Origin: Bacteroidia bacterium
Lineage (GTDB): Bacteria; Bacteroidota; Bacteroidia; Flavobacteriales; Flavobacteriaceae
Direction: 5' to 3'
DNA length: 64,000 nt
Assembly: GCA_030430535.1 (NCBI GenBank)
Contig: JAUIKY010000004.1
Coordinates: 1-64,000, forward strand
Part shown: in pieces, positions 40,236-50,120 of the stretch
How the letters are laid out: each line of letters opens with the position of its first letter
How positions within the stretch are numbered: position 1 is the first letter of the stretch
Notes under the pieces: model-generated
Seen by the model: the letters and a program-made list of their open reading frames with translations, nothing else
Databases searched by the model: none
Told to the model about the DNA's origin: nothing
Position numbers and translations under genes: made by a program

Positions 40236-41216
40236 GTGAAAATTCTTCACTTAGATACCAATCACGAACTTATTATTAATCAGTTAAACGATTTAGGCTT
40301 TCAAAACGACGAAGATTATGAATCCTCAAAAGAAGCCATCGAAAAGAAAATTGACCAATACGACGGTATTATCATTAGAAGCCGTTTTACCATCGATAAG
40401 CAGTTTCTCGATGCGGCCACAAACCTAAAATTTATTGGAAGGGTAGGTGCCGGACTTGAAAATATAGACTGCGAGTACGCCGAAAAAAAAGGCGTGTATT
40501 TAATAGCGGCGCCCGAGGGAAATCGTAACGCCGTAGGTGAGCACGCTTTGGGCATGCTGCTCTCACTGTTCAATAAACTCAACAAAGCCGATGCCGAAGT
40601 GCGTTTGGGCCAATGGCTGCGCGAAGATAACCGCGGCATAGAACTCGATGGCCGTACGGTGGGCATTATTGGCTACGGGAATATGGGTAAGGCTTTTGCG
40701 AAAAAGTTACGCGGATTTGATGTTGAGGTACTGTGTTACGATATTAAAGACAATGTGGGCGACAACAATGCCAGACAAGTGTCGTTAAAGGAATTTCAGG
40801 AAAAGGTAGATGTGGTGAGCCTAAACACACCGCAAACGCCTCTGACATTAAAAATGGTAAACGCCGAGTTTATCAACCAGTTTAAAAAACCGTTTTGGTT
40901 TATCAATACCGCCCGCGGAAAAAGTGTGGTGACCCAAGATTTAGTGGAAGCCCTCCAATCGGGTAAAATTCTGGGTGCCGGACTCGATGTTTTGGAATAT
41001 GAAAAAGATTCTTTCGAGAATTTATTCAAAACGCCCGATACCTCCGGAAATGTAGAAAAAGGGTTGCTTAGCGAAGTGGAAGCCACCAAAGCCTTTCAGT
41101 ATTTAATCCGTTCGAAAAGAGTATTGTTAACCCCACATGTTGCGGGCTGGACGGTGGAAAGCAAAGAAAAACTGGCCCAAACTATTGTTGATAAGATTAA
41201 GGCAAAATTTTGTTAA
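40236..41216 (+). CDS. D-isomer-specific 2-hydroxyacid dehydrogenase (phosphoglycerate dehydrogenase-like)
   Basis: GRVGAGLENID, TVGIIGYGNMGKAFAKKLRGF, FINTARGKSVV, GAGLDVLEYE. Confidence 0.92.
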   Translation: MKILHLDTNHELIINQLNDLGFQNDEDYESSKEAIEKKIDQYDGIIIRSRFTIDKQFLDAATNLKFIGRVGAGLENIDCEYAEKKGVYLIAAPEGNRNAVGEHALGMLLSLFNKLNKADAEVRLGQWLREDNRGIELDGRTVGIIGYGNMGKAFAKKLRGFDVEVLCYDIKDNVGDNNARQVSLKEFQEKVDVVSLNTPQTPLTLKMVNAEFINQFKKPFWFINTARGKSVVTQDLVEALQSGKILGAGLDVLEYEKDSFENLFKTPDTSGNVEKGLLSEVEATKAFQYLIRSKRVLLTPHVAGWTVESKEKLAQTIVDKIKAKFC

Positions 41217-41243
41217 CTTTAGGTTCATAAAAAAAAAGAACCG

Positions 41244-41699
41244 ATGCAATATAAAGCCACCTCCCCAGAAGATTATATTAGCCAAGTGCCCGAAGAACGG
41301 CAGGAGGCCTTAAAAAAGCTTCGTAAAATTATAAAAGAAAATCTGCCGAAAGGTTTTGAGGAAGGCATCCAATATGGGATGATTGGCTATTATGTGCCGC
41401 ATTCCGTTTATCCCGATGGGTATCATTGCAACCCCAAAGAGCCGTTGCCGTTTATGAGCTTCGCTTCACAGAAAAATTCGGTGAATCTTTACCATAGCGG
41501 AATTTATGCTGTGCCCGAAATCCATGATTGGTTTGTAGCCGAATACCCGAAGTATAGCAAACGTAAACTGGATATGGGCAAAAGTTGCATTCGGTTTAAA
41601 AATGTGGACGATATCCCTTTGGAATTAATTGCCGAACTGTGCCAAAAGCTATCGGTTAACGAGTGGATAGATATTTACGAAACCGCCATTAAAAAGTAA
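41244..41699 (+). CDS. DUF1801 domain-containing protein (YdhG-like)
   Basis: YISQVPEERQEALKKLRKIIKENLPKGFEEGIQYGMIGYYVP, MGKSCIRFK. Confidence 0.85.
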   Translation: MQYKATSPEDYISQVPEERQEALKKLRKIIKENLPKGFEEGIQYGMIGYYVPHSVYPDGYHCNPKEPLPFMSFASQKNSVNLYHSGIYAVPEIHDWFVAEYPKYSKRKLDMGKSCIRFKNVDDIPLELIAELCQKLSVNEWIDIYETAIKK

Positions 41700-41716
41700 C
41701 TAACAAAACCATTATT

Positions 41717-42088
41717 ATGAAACTAGGAGCATTTTCGGTAAGTCTTAATGTTAAGGATATTAAGGCTTCAAAGGCATTTTACGAAACCTTGGGCTTTTCG
41801 CAATTTGCAGGCGGTATCGAGCAAAATTATCTCATTATGAAAAACGGCAATGCTTTAATAGGGCTTTTTCAGGGGATGTTCGAGCAAAATATTTTAACCT
41901 TTAACCCTGGTTGGGACGAGAATGCGCAAAAGGTAGAGCCCTTTGATGATGTTCGTGCCATTCAAAAGCATCTGAAAAACAATAACATTAAACTGGAAAG
42001 CGAGGCTGATGAAAGTACTTCGGGCCCAGCAAGCACCGTACTGTTCGACCCCGACGGAAATACCATTTTAATCGATCAACATGTTTAA
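41717..42088 (+). CDS. VOC family (glyoxalase-like) protein
   Basis: SLNVKDIKASKAFYETLGF ... STVLFDPDGNTILIDQH. Confidence 0.9.
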   Translation: MKLGAFSVSLNVKDIKASKAFYETLGFSQFAGGIEQNYLIMKNGNALIGLFQGMFEQNILTFNPGWDENAQKVEPFDDVRAIQKHLKNNNIKLESEADESTSGPASTVLFDPDGNTILIDQHV

Positions 42089-42117
42089 TCTTAAAAATGG
42101 GGGCTGTCTGTAAACTA

Positions 42118-42189
42118 TGTCATTCTGAACAAAGTGAAGAATCTCAGAAGAGATTAGAAAGGAGATGCTTCGGCAAGCTCAGCATGACA
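42118..42189. repeat. palindromic dispersed-repeat-like element (TGTCATTCTGAAC...GCATGACA)
   Basis: Terminal TGTCAT/ATGACA; AGAATCTCAGAAGAGATT interior; resembles element at 52448-52525. Confidence 0.6.
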
Positions 42190-42224
42190 AAAAATTATTT
42201 TTCAGACTGTCTTAAAAGAAAACA

Positions 42225-42611
42225 ATGAAAAAACGAGTAACAGGCATAGGCGGATTGTTTTTCAAAACCAAAGACCCCAAAGCCACAAAAGCGTGGTACA
42301 AAAAACATCTGGGATTTAATACCGACGATTACGGTTGTACTTTTTGGTGGAAGGATAAAAACGGTAAGGATTGCTCTACGCAATGGAGTCCGTTTCCTGA
42401 AGACACCAAATATTACGAGCCTTCCAAAAAAGATTTCATGTTCAATTATCGGGTGGAGAACTTGGAGGAACTATTAAAAACTTTAAAAACAGAAGGAGTC
42501 ACCATTGTAGGCGAAATTGAGGAATACGATTACGGAAAGTTTGGCTGGATTTTAGATAACGACGGCAATAAAATCGAGCTTTGGGAACCCGTTGACCAAG
42601 CTTTTTTGTAA
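42225..42611 (+). CDS. VOC family (glyoxalase-like) protein
   Basis: GLFFKTKDPKATKAWYKKHLGF ... WILDNDGNKIELWEP. Confidence 0.9.
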   Translation: MKKRVTGIGGLFFKTKDPKATKAWYKKHLGFNTDDYGCTFWWKDKNGKDCSTQWSPFPEDTKYYEPSKKDFMFNYRVENLEELLKTLKTEGVTIVGEIEEYDYGKFGWILDNDGNKIELWEPVDQAFL

Positions 42612-42635
42612 TTTCGCTGCTTCAAAAAAGAGCCA

Positions 42636-43400
42636 TTGTCTTATTTAGAAATTCTACAATCTTTTCACTTATCCGTTTGGCAATGGATGGCCATTGGTTT
42701 TGCCGTTTTTCTTTTGGGCTTATCGAAGTCGGGTATTAAGGGCATCGGTATTATCATCGTGGTTATTTTAGCTTTTGTGTTTGGTGAAAAAGCATCCACT
42801 GGGGTTTTGCTGCCCATGCTTATCGCCGCAGATATTTTTGCGGTCACCTATTATTTCAAACATGTAAAATGGGATATCATTAAAAAACTAATTCCCTGGA
42901 TGATTGTTGGGGTGCTGGTTGGCGTGTGGGTAGGTAACGATATTTCGGAGTTGCTTTTTAAACGCATGATAGCTGTTATTATTATCGTTTCGGTGTTTAT
43001 CATGATTTATACTGAAAGGCGCGCATCGCCCAAAGTGCCCACCAGTAAATGGTTCGGAATTATTATGGGGTTTTTGGCGGGGTTTACCACCATGATAGGG
43101 AATTTGGCCGGACCTATTTCAAACATCTATTTTTTGGCCATGCGTTTTCCGAAGAATCAATTTATTGGAACGGCGGCTTGGTTGTTTTTTATTATCAATG
43201 TATTTAAACTGCCCTTTCATATTTTAGTTTGGAAAACCGTTACCACCGAAACTTTGGTGCTTAATTCGGTACTTATTCCCATGGTGATTGTTGGGTTTTT
43301 CTTGGGAGCAAGAATAGTTAGGTTAATTTCAAACACCCACTACAGGCGTTTTGTGTTTTTGGTAACGGCATTGGGCGGCATTATTATGTTGTTCAGGTAG
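42636..43400 (+). CDS. sulfite exporter TauE/SafE family protein
   Basis: Polytopic; GLSKSGIKGIGIIIV, GFLAGFTTMIGNLAGPI motifs; probable TTG start. Confidence 0.92.
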   Translation: MSYLEILQSFHLSVWQWMAIGFAVFLLGLSKSGIKGIGIIIVVILAFVFGEKASTGVLLPMLIAADIFAVTYYFKHVKWDIIKKLIPWMIVGVLVGVWVGNDISELLFKRMIAVIIIVSVFIMIYTERRASPKVPTSKWFGIIMGFLAGFTTMIGNLAGPISNIYFLAMRFPKNQFIGTAAWLFFIINVFKLPFHILVWKTVTTETLVLNSVLIPMVIVGFFLGARIVRLISNTHYRRFVFLVTALGGIIMLFR

Positions 43401-43506
43401 CTTGTACATTTCTAGTCAATAAAAATTTTATTATTTGTAGGGGTATAAAGCAAACTTATTTTTCATTACATTTATAATCAGATTACTAACCAATAATTAT
43501 ATTTTT

Positions 43507-43875
43507 ATGTCTGATGAAAAAAATCTAGGCGACGACCTAAACGATATGTTGGGCGACGCCAAAGAAGGTGCTAAAAAAGCGGCCAATGAGGCTAAGGAAA
43601 CAGCATCGGAGTTTGCCAGTAATGCCAAACAAACATTTGATTCTACTGATAACAAGAAAATTTTAGCAGGTGTTTTAGGAATCCTTTTTGGAGGATTGGG
43701 CATACACAAGTTTGTGCTCGGTTATAATAAAGAAGGTGTGATTTTGTTAATAGCTACTATTTTAACTTGCGGTATTGCCAGTATAGTGGGCTTTATTGAG
43801 GGTATTATTTATTTAACAAAATCGGATGCTGAGTTTTATCAAACTTACCAAGTGGGCAAAAAACCGTGGTTTTAA
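43507..43875 (+). CDS. TM2 domain-containing protein with N-terminal LEA/YtxH-like amphipathic segment
   Basis: AKEGAKKAANEAKETASEFASNAKQTF then GVLGILFGGLGIHKFVLGYNKEGVI. Confidence 0.85.
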   Translation: MSDEKNLGDDLNDMLGDAKEGAKKAANEAKETASEFASNAKQTFDSTDNKKILAGVLGILFGGLGIHKFVLGYNKEGVILLIATILTCGIASIVGFIEGIIYLTKSDAEFYQTYQVGKKPWF

Positions 43876-43906
43876 TGTTTGTTAAACTACAATAGAAATA
43901 ATATGT

Positions 43907-43935
43907 AAAAGCCGAAAATTTAATTTTCGGCTTTT
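43907..43935. terminator. bidirectional-type terminator hairpin
   Basis: AAAAGCCGAAAATT (43907-43920)/AATTTTCGGCTTTT (43922-43935) between convergent genes. Confidence 0.75.
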
Positions 43936-43944
43936 AATTATAAA

Positions 43945-43974
43945 AAAACCAGTAAAGACAACTTCACTGGTTTT
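43945..43974. terminator. second hairpin between convergent genes
   Basis: AAAACCAGT (43945-43953)/ACTGGTTTT (43966-43974). Confidence 0.65.
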
Positions 43975-43997
43975 ATATAGTAACATTAAAATTAGAA

Positions 43998-44291
43998 TTA
44001 CTCTTCTAATTCTTTTGCTTTATTTTCAACGGCATCGCCAGCTTCTTTCATAGCTTCGCCAGTTTCTTTAATGGCGTTATCTGTTGCGTCAACGGCTTCG
44101 TCCATAGCTTTTCCAGCTTCTTCCAAAGCGCCTTCGGTAGCATCAGCAGCATCATCAGCAGCTTCTTCCATGGCATCGCCTGCATTTTCGATAGCGTCTT
44201 CAACAGAGTCGGCTTTTTTGGTATCTCTACAAGAGGTGAAACTTATGGCAAGTGCCACTAACATAACGGTACTTAATAATAATTTTTTCAT
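43998..44291 (-). CDS. small lipoprotein with LEA-like acidic amphipathic repeats
   Basis: MKKLLLSTVMLVALAISFTSCRD lipobox; repeated [AI]x[ED]AGxAMxEA units. Confidence 0.8.
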   Translation of the reverse strand: MKKLLLSTVMLVALAISFTSCRDTKKADSVEDAIENAGDAMEEAADDAADATEGALEEAGKAMDEAVDATDNAIKETGEAMKEAGDAVENKAKELEE

Positions 44292-44390
44292 TGGTTTTTT
44301 AATTTTAGTGTTAATTATTGAAGTTGATGGTTAATTTAATAACTTTTTTTATTAAAAACGTTAAAACTTTAACATATTATTTTTTCAACT

Positions 44391-45665
44391 TCAAGTGTAT
44401 ATACGAAGGTAGTTAAGTATTTGGATTACGGCACCTTTATTTTTGTTTATAAAACTAGAATTGGCCAATCCAGTTTCTTGACGTTTTACTTCGTTTTTAA
44501 TTAACTCGTTTAAAATGCTGTTGAGTTCCGTTTGATTGGAAATAGAAAACATGCCGCCGTTGGCAATAAGATCTTGAGCTTCAGGAAAATTGTCGTAGTT
44601 TTTGCCAATTATAACGGGCACGCCAAATACAGCTGGCTCTAAAGTGTTGTGCAGCCCGGTACTTCCCATGGCACCACCAACATAGGCGATATCGGCATAA
44701 TTATAAATTTTTGTTAGTAGGCCTATGGTGTCTATTATAAACACGTTTGTGTTTTGGAGGTGGGTTTTGTCCTTTTTTGAAAAAAGCACGTACGGCACTT
44801 TCAGTTGGTTTTCAATATTCTTAATGTGGGCGGGTTTAATGTCGTGAGGCGCAACAATAAATTTTACATGCGACGGAGCTTGGTTGTTGATGTATTCCAT
44901 TAAAAGAATTTCGTCCTCTGGCCATGAACTGCCTATTACCACGCAAAGTTGATCGTTTTTAAATTCTTCAATAAACGGTAATGTGTTGTTTTGTTCCAAT
45001 TGATTGGAAACCCTATCGAACCGCGTATCGCCACTAACGGTAACAGAGGTGTAGTTTATAGATTTTAATAATGTTTTTGAAATTTCGTTTTGGGTGAAAA
45101 TATGTTCGAAGGCAAAAAGGGCCTCGCGTAAAGGTTTGCCCAATGGTTTAAAATAGACTTGATTTTCCCTAAATGCAGCTGAAATTAAAATAGCCCGAAG
45201 TTGTCGTTTTTTTATTTCATTTAAATAATTGGGCCAAATATCATATTTTACAAATACGGTAAGTTCGGGTTTCAGCAAGCTGATAAAACGTTTGGCGTTT
45301 TTCGTGGTGTCCATTGGTAAGTAAACCACCACATCGGCAATGGGTGTGTATTTTCTAACTTCGTAGCCCGATGGCGAAAAAAAAGTCAGTATAATTTTAT
45401 GCTCAGGATAATGTTTTCTGAGGGCTTCAAAAATAGGAAGGCCTTGTTCGTATTCGCCCAAAGATGCACAATGGAACCACAGGGTTTTATCGTTGGGTGT
45501 TAAGGTCGATTTTAAGGTTTTAAATGCTTGTTTCCTGCCATTAACCCCACTCTTAATTTTGTCGTTAAGGCGCGCTGCGCAGTGTAGTACAAAGTTTGCT
45601 AAATAAATACCTATGTTGTAGATAAAGTTCAAAATACAGTTTTGTTTGCCGCTAAAATACATCAC
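44391..45665 (-). CDS. waaA: 3-deoxy-D-manno-octulosonic acid transferase
   Basis: LWFHCASLGEYEQGLPI, FVKYDIWPNYLNE, YVGGAMGSTGLHNTLEPAVFGVPVIIGKNYDNFPEA. Confidence 0.95.
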   Translation of the reverse strand: MMYFSGKQNCILNFIYNIGIYLANFVLHCAARLNDKIKSGVNGRKQAFKTLKSTLTPNDKTLWFHCASLGEYEQGLPIFEALRKHYPEHKIILTFFSPSGYEVRKYTPIADVVVYLPMDTTKNAKRFISLLKPELTVFVKYDIWPNYLNEIKKRQLRAILISAAFRENQVYFKPLGKPLREALFAFEHIFTQNEISKTLLKSINYTSVTVSGDTRFDRVSNQLEQNNTLPFIEEFKNDQLCVVIGSSWPEDEILLMEYINNQAPSHVKFIVAPHDIKPAHIKNIENQLKVPYVLFSKKDKTHLQNTNVFIIDTIGLLTKIYNYADIAYVGGAMGSTGLHNTLEPAVFGVPVIIGKNYDNFPEAQDLIANGGMFSISNQTELNSILNELIKNEVKRQETGLANSSFINKNKGAVIQILNYLRIYT

Positions 45666-45889
45666 TTTAAGTAAACAGGCTGTAAATTCCTAAGAAATCA
45701 AAAGCTTCAATTAAAATGTAATCGATGACCTTAAATAATAGCAAATGTTTGATTGTTTGTAGCCAATGATTTTTGTAGTTTTGAAAACTGTTTTTGAATT
45801 TGCATTCGGTTGAAAAGCATTTCAAATACAGGAAAAGGCTATAACGCTTTTAAATGGATTTTCGTTTGAAAGCTATAAATTTTGAGCGC

Positions 45890-47023
45890 GTGAGAAAAAT
45901 TCAAATGGTAGACCTAAAAGGTCAGTACAACGACATAAAAGATGTTGTTAATCCCTCAATCCACGAGGTTATTGAAACCACTGCATTTATAAACGGACCA
46001 AAGGTTCACGAATTTCAGAAAAATTTAGAGGACTATTTAGGAGTTAAGCACGTTATTCCGTGTGCCAATGGTACCGATGCGCTTCAGATTGCGATGATGG
46101 GCTTGGGGCTCAAACCCGGTGATGAGGTAATTACGGCCGATTTTACCTTTGCTGCCACTGTCGAGGTAATCGCATTACTGCAGTTAACGCCCGTTTTGGT
46201 TGATGTTAATGCAGATGATTTCAATATTAATATCGAAGCCATAAAAAAGGCTATTACACCAAAAACTAAGGCTATTGTTCCTGTGCATTTGTTCGGACAA
46301 TGTGCCGATATGGAGGCTATAATGAATATTGCTGAAGAACATAATTTGTATGTGATTGAAGACAATGCCCAAGCCATTGGAGCTACTTATACCTATAAAA
46401 ACGGAAAAAAGGTAAAAGTCGGGACTATTGGCGATGTAGGGGCGACGTCATTCTTTCCATCGAAAAACCTCGGTTGCTATGGTGATGGCGGTGCAATTTT
46501 TACCAATAACGATGGTTTGGCGCACACCATTCGCGGTATTGTAAACCACGGTATGTACGAGCGTTACCACCACGATGTGGTTGGGGTAAACTCTCGGTTG
46601 GATAGTATCCAGGCAGCAGTTTTGAATGCTAAATTACCTTATTTGGACAGGTATAACGAGCGAAGAAAGCAGGCCGCTACGAAATATGATGAAGCTTTAA
46701 AAAATATAGATAGCATTATAACACCGTTTAGGTCGGGTGATGCCGATAACCACGTATTCCACCAATATACATTGCAGTTGAAGGGCATTGATCGCGATGC
46801 ATTGGTGAAGCATTTAAATGAAAACGACATTCCGTGTGGGGTGTACTATCCCATTCCGTTGCACAGGCAAAAAGCCTATTTGGATGAAAGATATAACGAA
46901 GCCGATTTTGAGGTGACCAACCAATTGGTGAAAGAAGTTATTTCATTACCGATGCACACCGAATTGGACGACGAACAAATTGAATATATAACTTCAACCA
47001 TAATAAACTTTATAAATGGATAA
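45890..47023 (+). CDS. DegT/DnrJ/EryC1/StrS family aminotransferase
   Basis: QMVDLKGQYNDIKD, PCANGTDALQIAMMGLGLKPGDEVITADFTF, EDNAQAIGA, FFPSKNLGCYGDGGAIFTN; GTG start at 45890 proposed. Confidence 0.94.
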   Translation: MRKIQMVDLKGQYNDIKDVVNPSIHEVIETTAFINGPKVHEFQKNLEDYLGVKHVIPCANGTDALQIAMMGLGLKPGDEVITADFTFAATVEVIALLQLTPVLVDVNADDFNINIEAIKKAITPKTKAIVPVHLFGQCADMEAIMNIAEEHNLYVIEDNAQAIGATYTYKNGKKVKVGTIGDVGATSFFPSKNLGCYGDGGAIFTNNDGLAHTIRGIVNHGMYERYHHDVVGVNSRLDSIQAAVLNAKLPYLDRYNERRKQAATKYDEALKNIDSIITPFRSGDADNHVFHQYTLQLKGIDRDALVKHLNENDIPCGVYYPIPLHRQKAYLDERYNEADFEVTNQLVKEVISLPMHTELDDEQIEYITSTIINFING

Positions 47024-48035
47024 AATTTTAGTTACTGGCGGCCTTGGCTTTATTGGTTCGCACACCGTTGTAGAATTACAGAACGAAGGCTACGAAGTAG
47101 TGATAATTGACGATTTATCGAATTCTTCTGAGAAGGTATTGGAAGGCATTACCGCCATAACCGGAAAAACACCCATTTTTGAAAAACTCGATTTAAAAGA
47201 AAAATCGAAGGTTGAAGCCTTTTTTGCCAAGCACAACGATATAAAAGGGGTTATTCATTTTGCAGCCAGTAAAGCGGTGGGCGAAAGTGTGAAAGAACCT
47301 TTATTGTACTACGAAAACAACATTGGTACGTTGGTATATATTTTGAAGGAATTGAAAAAACTGCCCGAAGCGAGTTTTATTTTTAGTTCCTCTTGTACGG
47401 TTTACGGTCAAGCAGATGAATTGCCAATCACCGAAAATGCACCAGTAAAGCAAGCTGAATCACCTTACGGAAATACTAAGCAAATAGGAGAGGAAATCAT
47501 TCGAGATACCTGTAAAGTGGTGCCTAGCCTTAAAGCCATTGCTTTGCGTTATTTCAACCCAGTAGGAGCTCACGAATCGGCTGAAATTGGAGAATTACCA
47601 ATAGGAGTGCCTCAAAACTTAGTGCCGTTCATTACACAAACGGCCATAGGATTGCGGGAGAAGCTGTCTGTTTTTGGAGATGATTATCCAACGCCGGATG
47701 GTACTTGCATCCGCGATTATATACACGTAGTTGATTTAGCAAAAGCACATGTTGTAGCACTTCAGCGTTTATTGGGCAATAAAAACAAAGCCAATTACGA
47801 AACCTTTAATTTAGGAACTGGTAAAGGAAGTTCTGTTTTAGAGGTAGTGAAGGCTTTTGAAAAAGTATCCGGAGAAAAACTGAATTACCAAATTGTTGGT
47901 CGTCGTGAAGGCGATATAATTTCAGCTTATGCCGACACTACAAAAGCTAATGACGAACTAGGCTGGAAAACCAAATTAACATTGGATGATGCCATGCGTT
48001 CGGCTTGGAAATGGGAACAGAAAGTTAGAGGATAA
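47016..48035 (+). CDS. galE: UDP-glucose 4-epimerase
   Basis: ILVTGGLGFIGSHTVVEL, SSSCTVYG, SPYGNTKQIGEEI, RDYIHVVDLAKAHV; overlaps previous gene by 8 bp. Confidence 0.95.
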   Translation: MDKILVTGGLGFIGSHTVVELQNEGYEVVIIDDLSNSSEKVLEGITAITGKTPIFEKLDLKEKSKVEAFFAKHNDIKGVIHFAASKAVGESVKEPLLYYENNIGTLVYILKELKKLPEASFIFSSSCTVYGQADELPITENAPVKQAESPYGNTKQIGEEIIRDTCKVVPSLKAIALRYFNPVGAHESAEIGELPIGVPQNLVPFITQTAIGLREKLSVFGDDYPTPDGTCIRDYIHVVDLAKAHVVALQRLLGNKNKANYETFNLGTGKGSSVLEVVKAFEKVSGEKLNYQIVGRREGDIISAYADTTKANDELGWKTKLTLDDAMRSAWKWEQKVRG

Positions 48036-48054
48036 ACTACCTTCAAATAATAAT

Positions 48055-48094
48055 AAAAAGAGGCTGTCTGAAAAGTAAAGACAGCCTCTTTTTG
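48055..48094. terminator. strong terminator between convergent galE and lspA
   Basis: AGAGGCTGTCT (48059-48069)/AGACAGCCTCT (48079-48089) flanked by A and T tracts. Confidence 0.88.
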
Positions 48095-48095
48095 T

Positions 48096-48611
48096 TTATG
48101 CGGTTTGTGTTTTCTTTTTTCTGAAACTGACAAGAACCAAAATTATCATTCCCGCAGTGACCGAAAGGTCGGCCAGATTGAAAATTCCCGTTCTAAAAAC
48201 GCCGCCCAAATCAATAAACAGAAAATCGGTTACTTTTCCATAAACAATTCGGTCGTAAACGTTGGCGATGCCCCCACCAATAATACTGGCAAAGGCAAAT
48301 AACGACCACTTATCCAAGCTTTTGTCTTTGATAATATAGCGCAGTACAAACCCCAAAACCAAAATTGGAAGTACGAGCAATAAAATAACACGCAGGGTTT
48401 CGTTCAGTTCGCTGCCCATGCCCAAAAAGGCACCGGTGTTTTCAACATGCATTAAAACAAAAGCATCACCAATTAATGGAATGCGTTCGCCAGGGCTAAT
48501 TTCATTTCTTAACCCGACGTTGGCTCGAACCAATACTTTTGAAATTTGATCGGCAGCAATGGTTAAAGCAATAACCACGATAATAAAGATGGAGCGTTTG
48601 CTGAGCTTCAT
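48096..48611 (-). CDS. lspA: lipoprotein signal peptidase (signal peptidase II)
   Basis: HVENTGAFLGMGS, GGGIANVYDRIVYGKVTDFLFID, FNLADLSVTAGM. Confidence 0.95.
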   Translation of the reverse strand: MKLSKRSIFIIVVIALTIAADQISKVLVRANVGLRNEISPGERIPLIGDAFVLMHVENTGAFLGMGSELNETLRVILLLVLPILVLGFVLRYIIKDKSLDKWSLFAFASIIGGGIANVYDRIVYGKVTDFLFIDLGGVFRTGIFNLADLSVTAGMIILVLVSFRKKKTQTA

Positions 48612-49505
48612 TTAGCTGTTGGTTTCAAAAGTTGCAGAAATGGTTTCAGATTCACGGTTTATCTTTTTTACCAAGCCCTGCAGTACTTTACCCGGTCCTA
48701 CTTCTGTGAAAAGGGTAGCACCATCAGCAATCATTTGTTGTACCGATTGCGTCCAACGCACCGGAGCGGTAAGTTGTGAAATTAAATTGGTTTTTATCGC
48801 CGCCTCATCAATCACGGCATTGGCCGTTACGTTTTGATAAATAGGGCAGTTGGGTTTATTAAAAGTAGTACTCTCAATGGCTGCTGCCAATTCTTCGCGC
48901 GCAGGCTCCATTAATGGTGAGTGGAATGCACCGCCAACAGGCAATACCAAAGCACGTTTGGCGCCTTCAGCTTTTAAAGCTTCACAAGCTTTGTTTATGG
49001 CTTCAACTTCACCCGAAATCACTAATTGCCCGGGGCAGTTGTAGTTTGCAGCAACCACTACACCTTCGGTAGTTGCGCATATTTTTTCAACAATATCATC
49101 GTCCAAACCTAAAACGGCAGCCATAGTACTTGGTTGTAATTCGCATGCTTTTTGCATCGCTAAAGCACGTTGCGAAACCAATTTTAAACCGTCTTCGAAA
49201 TTTAAAGTACCATTGGCTACTAAAGCTGAAAATTCACCTAGCGAATGCCCGGCAACCATATCGGGCTTAAAGCTATTGCCCAAAGTTTTGGCTAAAATTA
49301 CGGAGTGTAAAAATATAGCCGGCTGGGTCACTTTAGTTTGTTTTAGGTCTTCGGCAGAACCTTCAAACATGGTGTCGGTAATGGAAAAACCTAATATCTC
49401 GTTGGCTTGTTCAAACAATTCTTGAGCCAATGGCGAGTTTTCGTAAAGGTCTAAACCCATTCCTGAAAATTGTGCCCCTTGGCCCGGAAAAATATATGCG
49501 TTCAT
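48612..49505 (-). CDS. fabD: malonyl CoA-acyl carrier protein transacylase
   Basis: MNAYIFPGQGAQFSGMG, MVAGHSLGEFSALVANG, GGAFHSPLM, EVGPGKVLQGLVKK. Confidence 0.96.
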   Translation of the reverse strand: MNAYIFPGQGAQFSGMGLDLYENSPLAQELFEQANEILGFSITDTMFEGSAEDLKQTKVTQPAIFLHSVILAKTLGNSFKPDMVAGHSLGEFSALVANGTLNFEDGLKLVSQRALAMQKACELQPSTMAAVLGLDDDIVEKICATTEGVVVAANYNCPGQLVISGEVEAINKACEALKAEGAKRALVLPVGGAFHSPLMEPAREELAAAIESTTFNKPNCPIYQNVTANAVIDEAAIKTNLISQLTAPVRWTQSVQQMIADGATLFTEVGPGKVLQGLVKKINRESETISATFETNS

Positions 49506-49541
49506 AATGTTGTCTTTTTTGTGGAGCAAAAATAAGAATAA

Positions 49542-50102
49542 TTAACTATTATCGATGCTTTTAATGATTTTAGCTGGATTTCCCGCAATGACCACATCAT
49601 CGGGAAAATTTTTGGTGACCACCGACCCCGCACCAACCACCACATTATTGCCCAAAGTAATGCCGGGGCAAATGGTACTGTTGCCACCAATCCAAACGTT
49701 ATCGCCAATTTTGATGGGCTTGCCCAATTCTTTTCCGCTATTTCGGGCTTTGAATTCTATGGGATGCGTGGCTGTATAGATTTGTACGTTGGGTGCGAAC
49801 ATGCAATTATCACCAATGGTAACTTCGGCGACATCCAAAATACAGCAGTTAAAATTCATAAATACGTTTTTGCCCACTTTGATGTTCGAGCCGTAATCGC
49901 AGAAAAATGGCGGTTCCACAAACAAGTTTTTACCCGCTTCACCAAAAATTTCATAAAGTACTTTGGTGCGTTCCTCCAAGTGTTCTTCACTTAAATGGTT
50001 GAATTTATGAAATAACAAACGCACTTTGTGGCGTTCGGCCATTAATGTGGGGTCCGACGGACTGTACATCAAACCGGCGAGCATTTTTTCTTTTTCGGTC
50101 AT
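49542..50102 (-). CDS. sugar O-acetyltransferase (maltose/galactoside acetyltransferase-like, LbH hexapeptide)
   Basis: MTEKEKMLAGLMYSPSDPTLMAER, PFFCDYGSNIKVGKNVFMNFNCCILD, hexapeptide repeats. Confidence 0.93.
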   Translation of the reverse strand: MTEKEKMLAGLMYSPSDPTLMAERHKVRLLFHKFNHLSEEHLEERTKVLYEIFGEAGKNLFVEPPFFCDYGSNIKVGKNVFMNFNCCILDVAEVTIGDNCMFAPNVQIYTATHPIEFKARNSGKELGKPIKIGDNVWIGGNSTICPGITLGNNVVVGAGSVVTKNFPDDVVIAGNPAKIIKSIDNS

Positions 50103-50120
50103 GAGTGTTTTTTGAGGTTT

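Noticed and set aside
44071-44334. 87-aa Ala/Ser-rich plus-strand ORF
   Set aside because: Antisense of the repetitive lipoprotein at 43998-44291; composition is explained by its GAA/GCT-rich codons.
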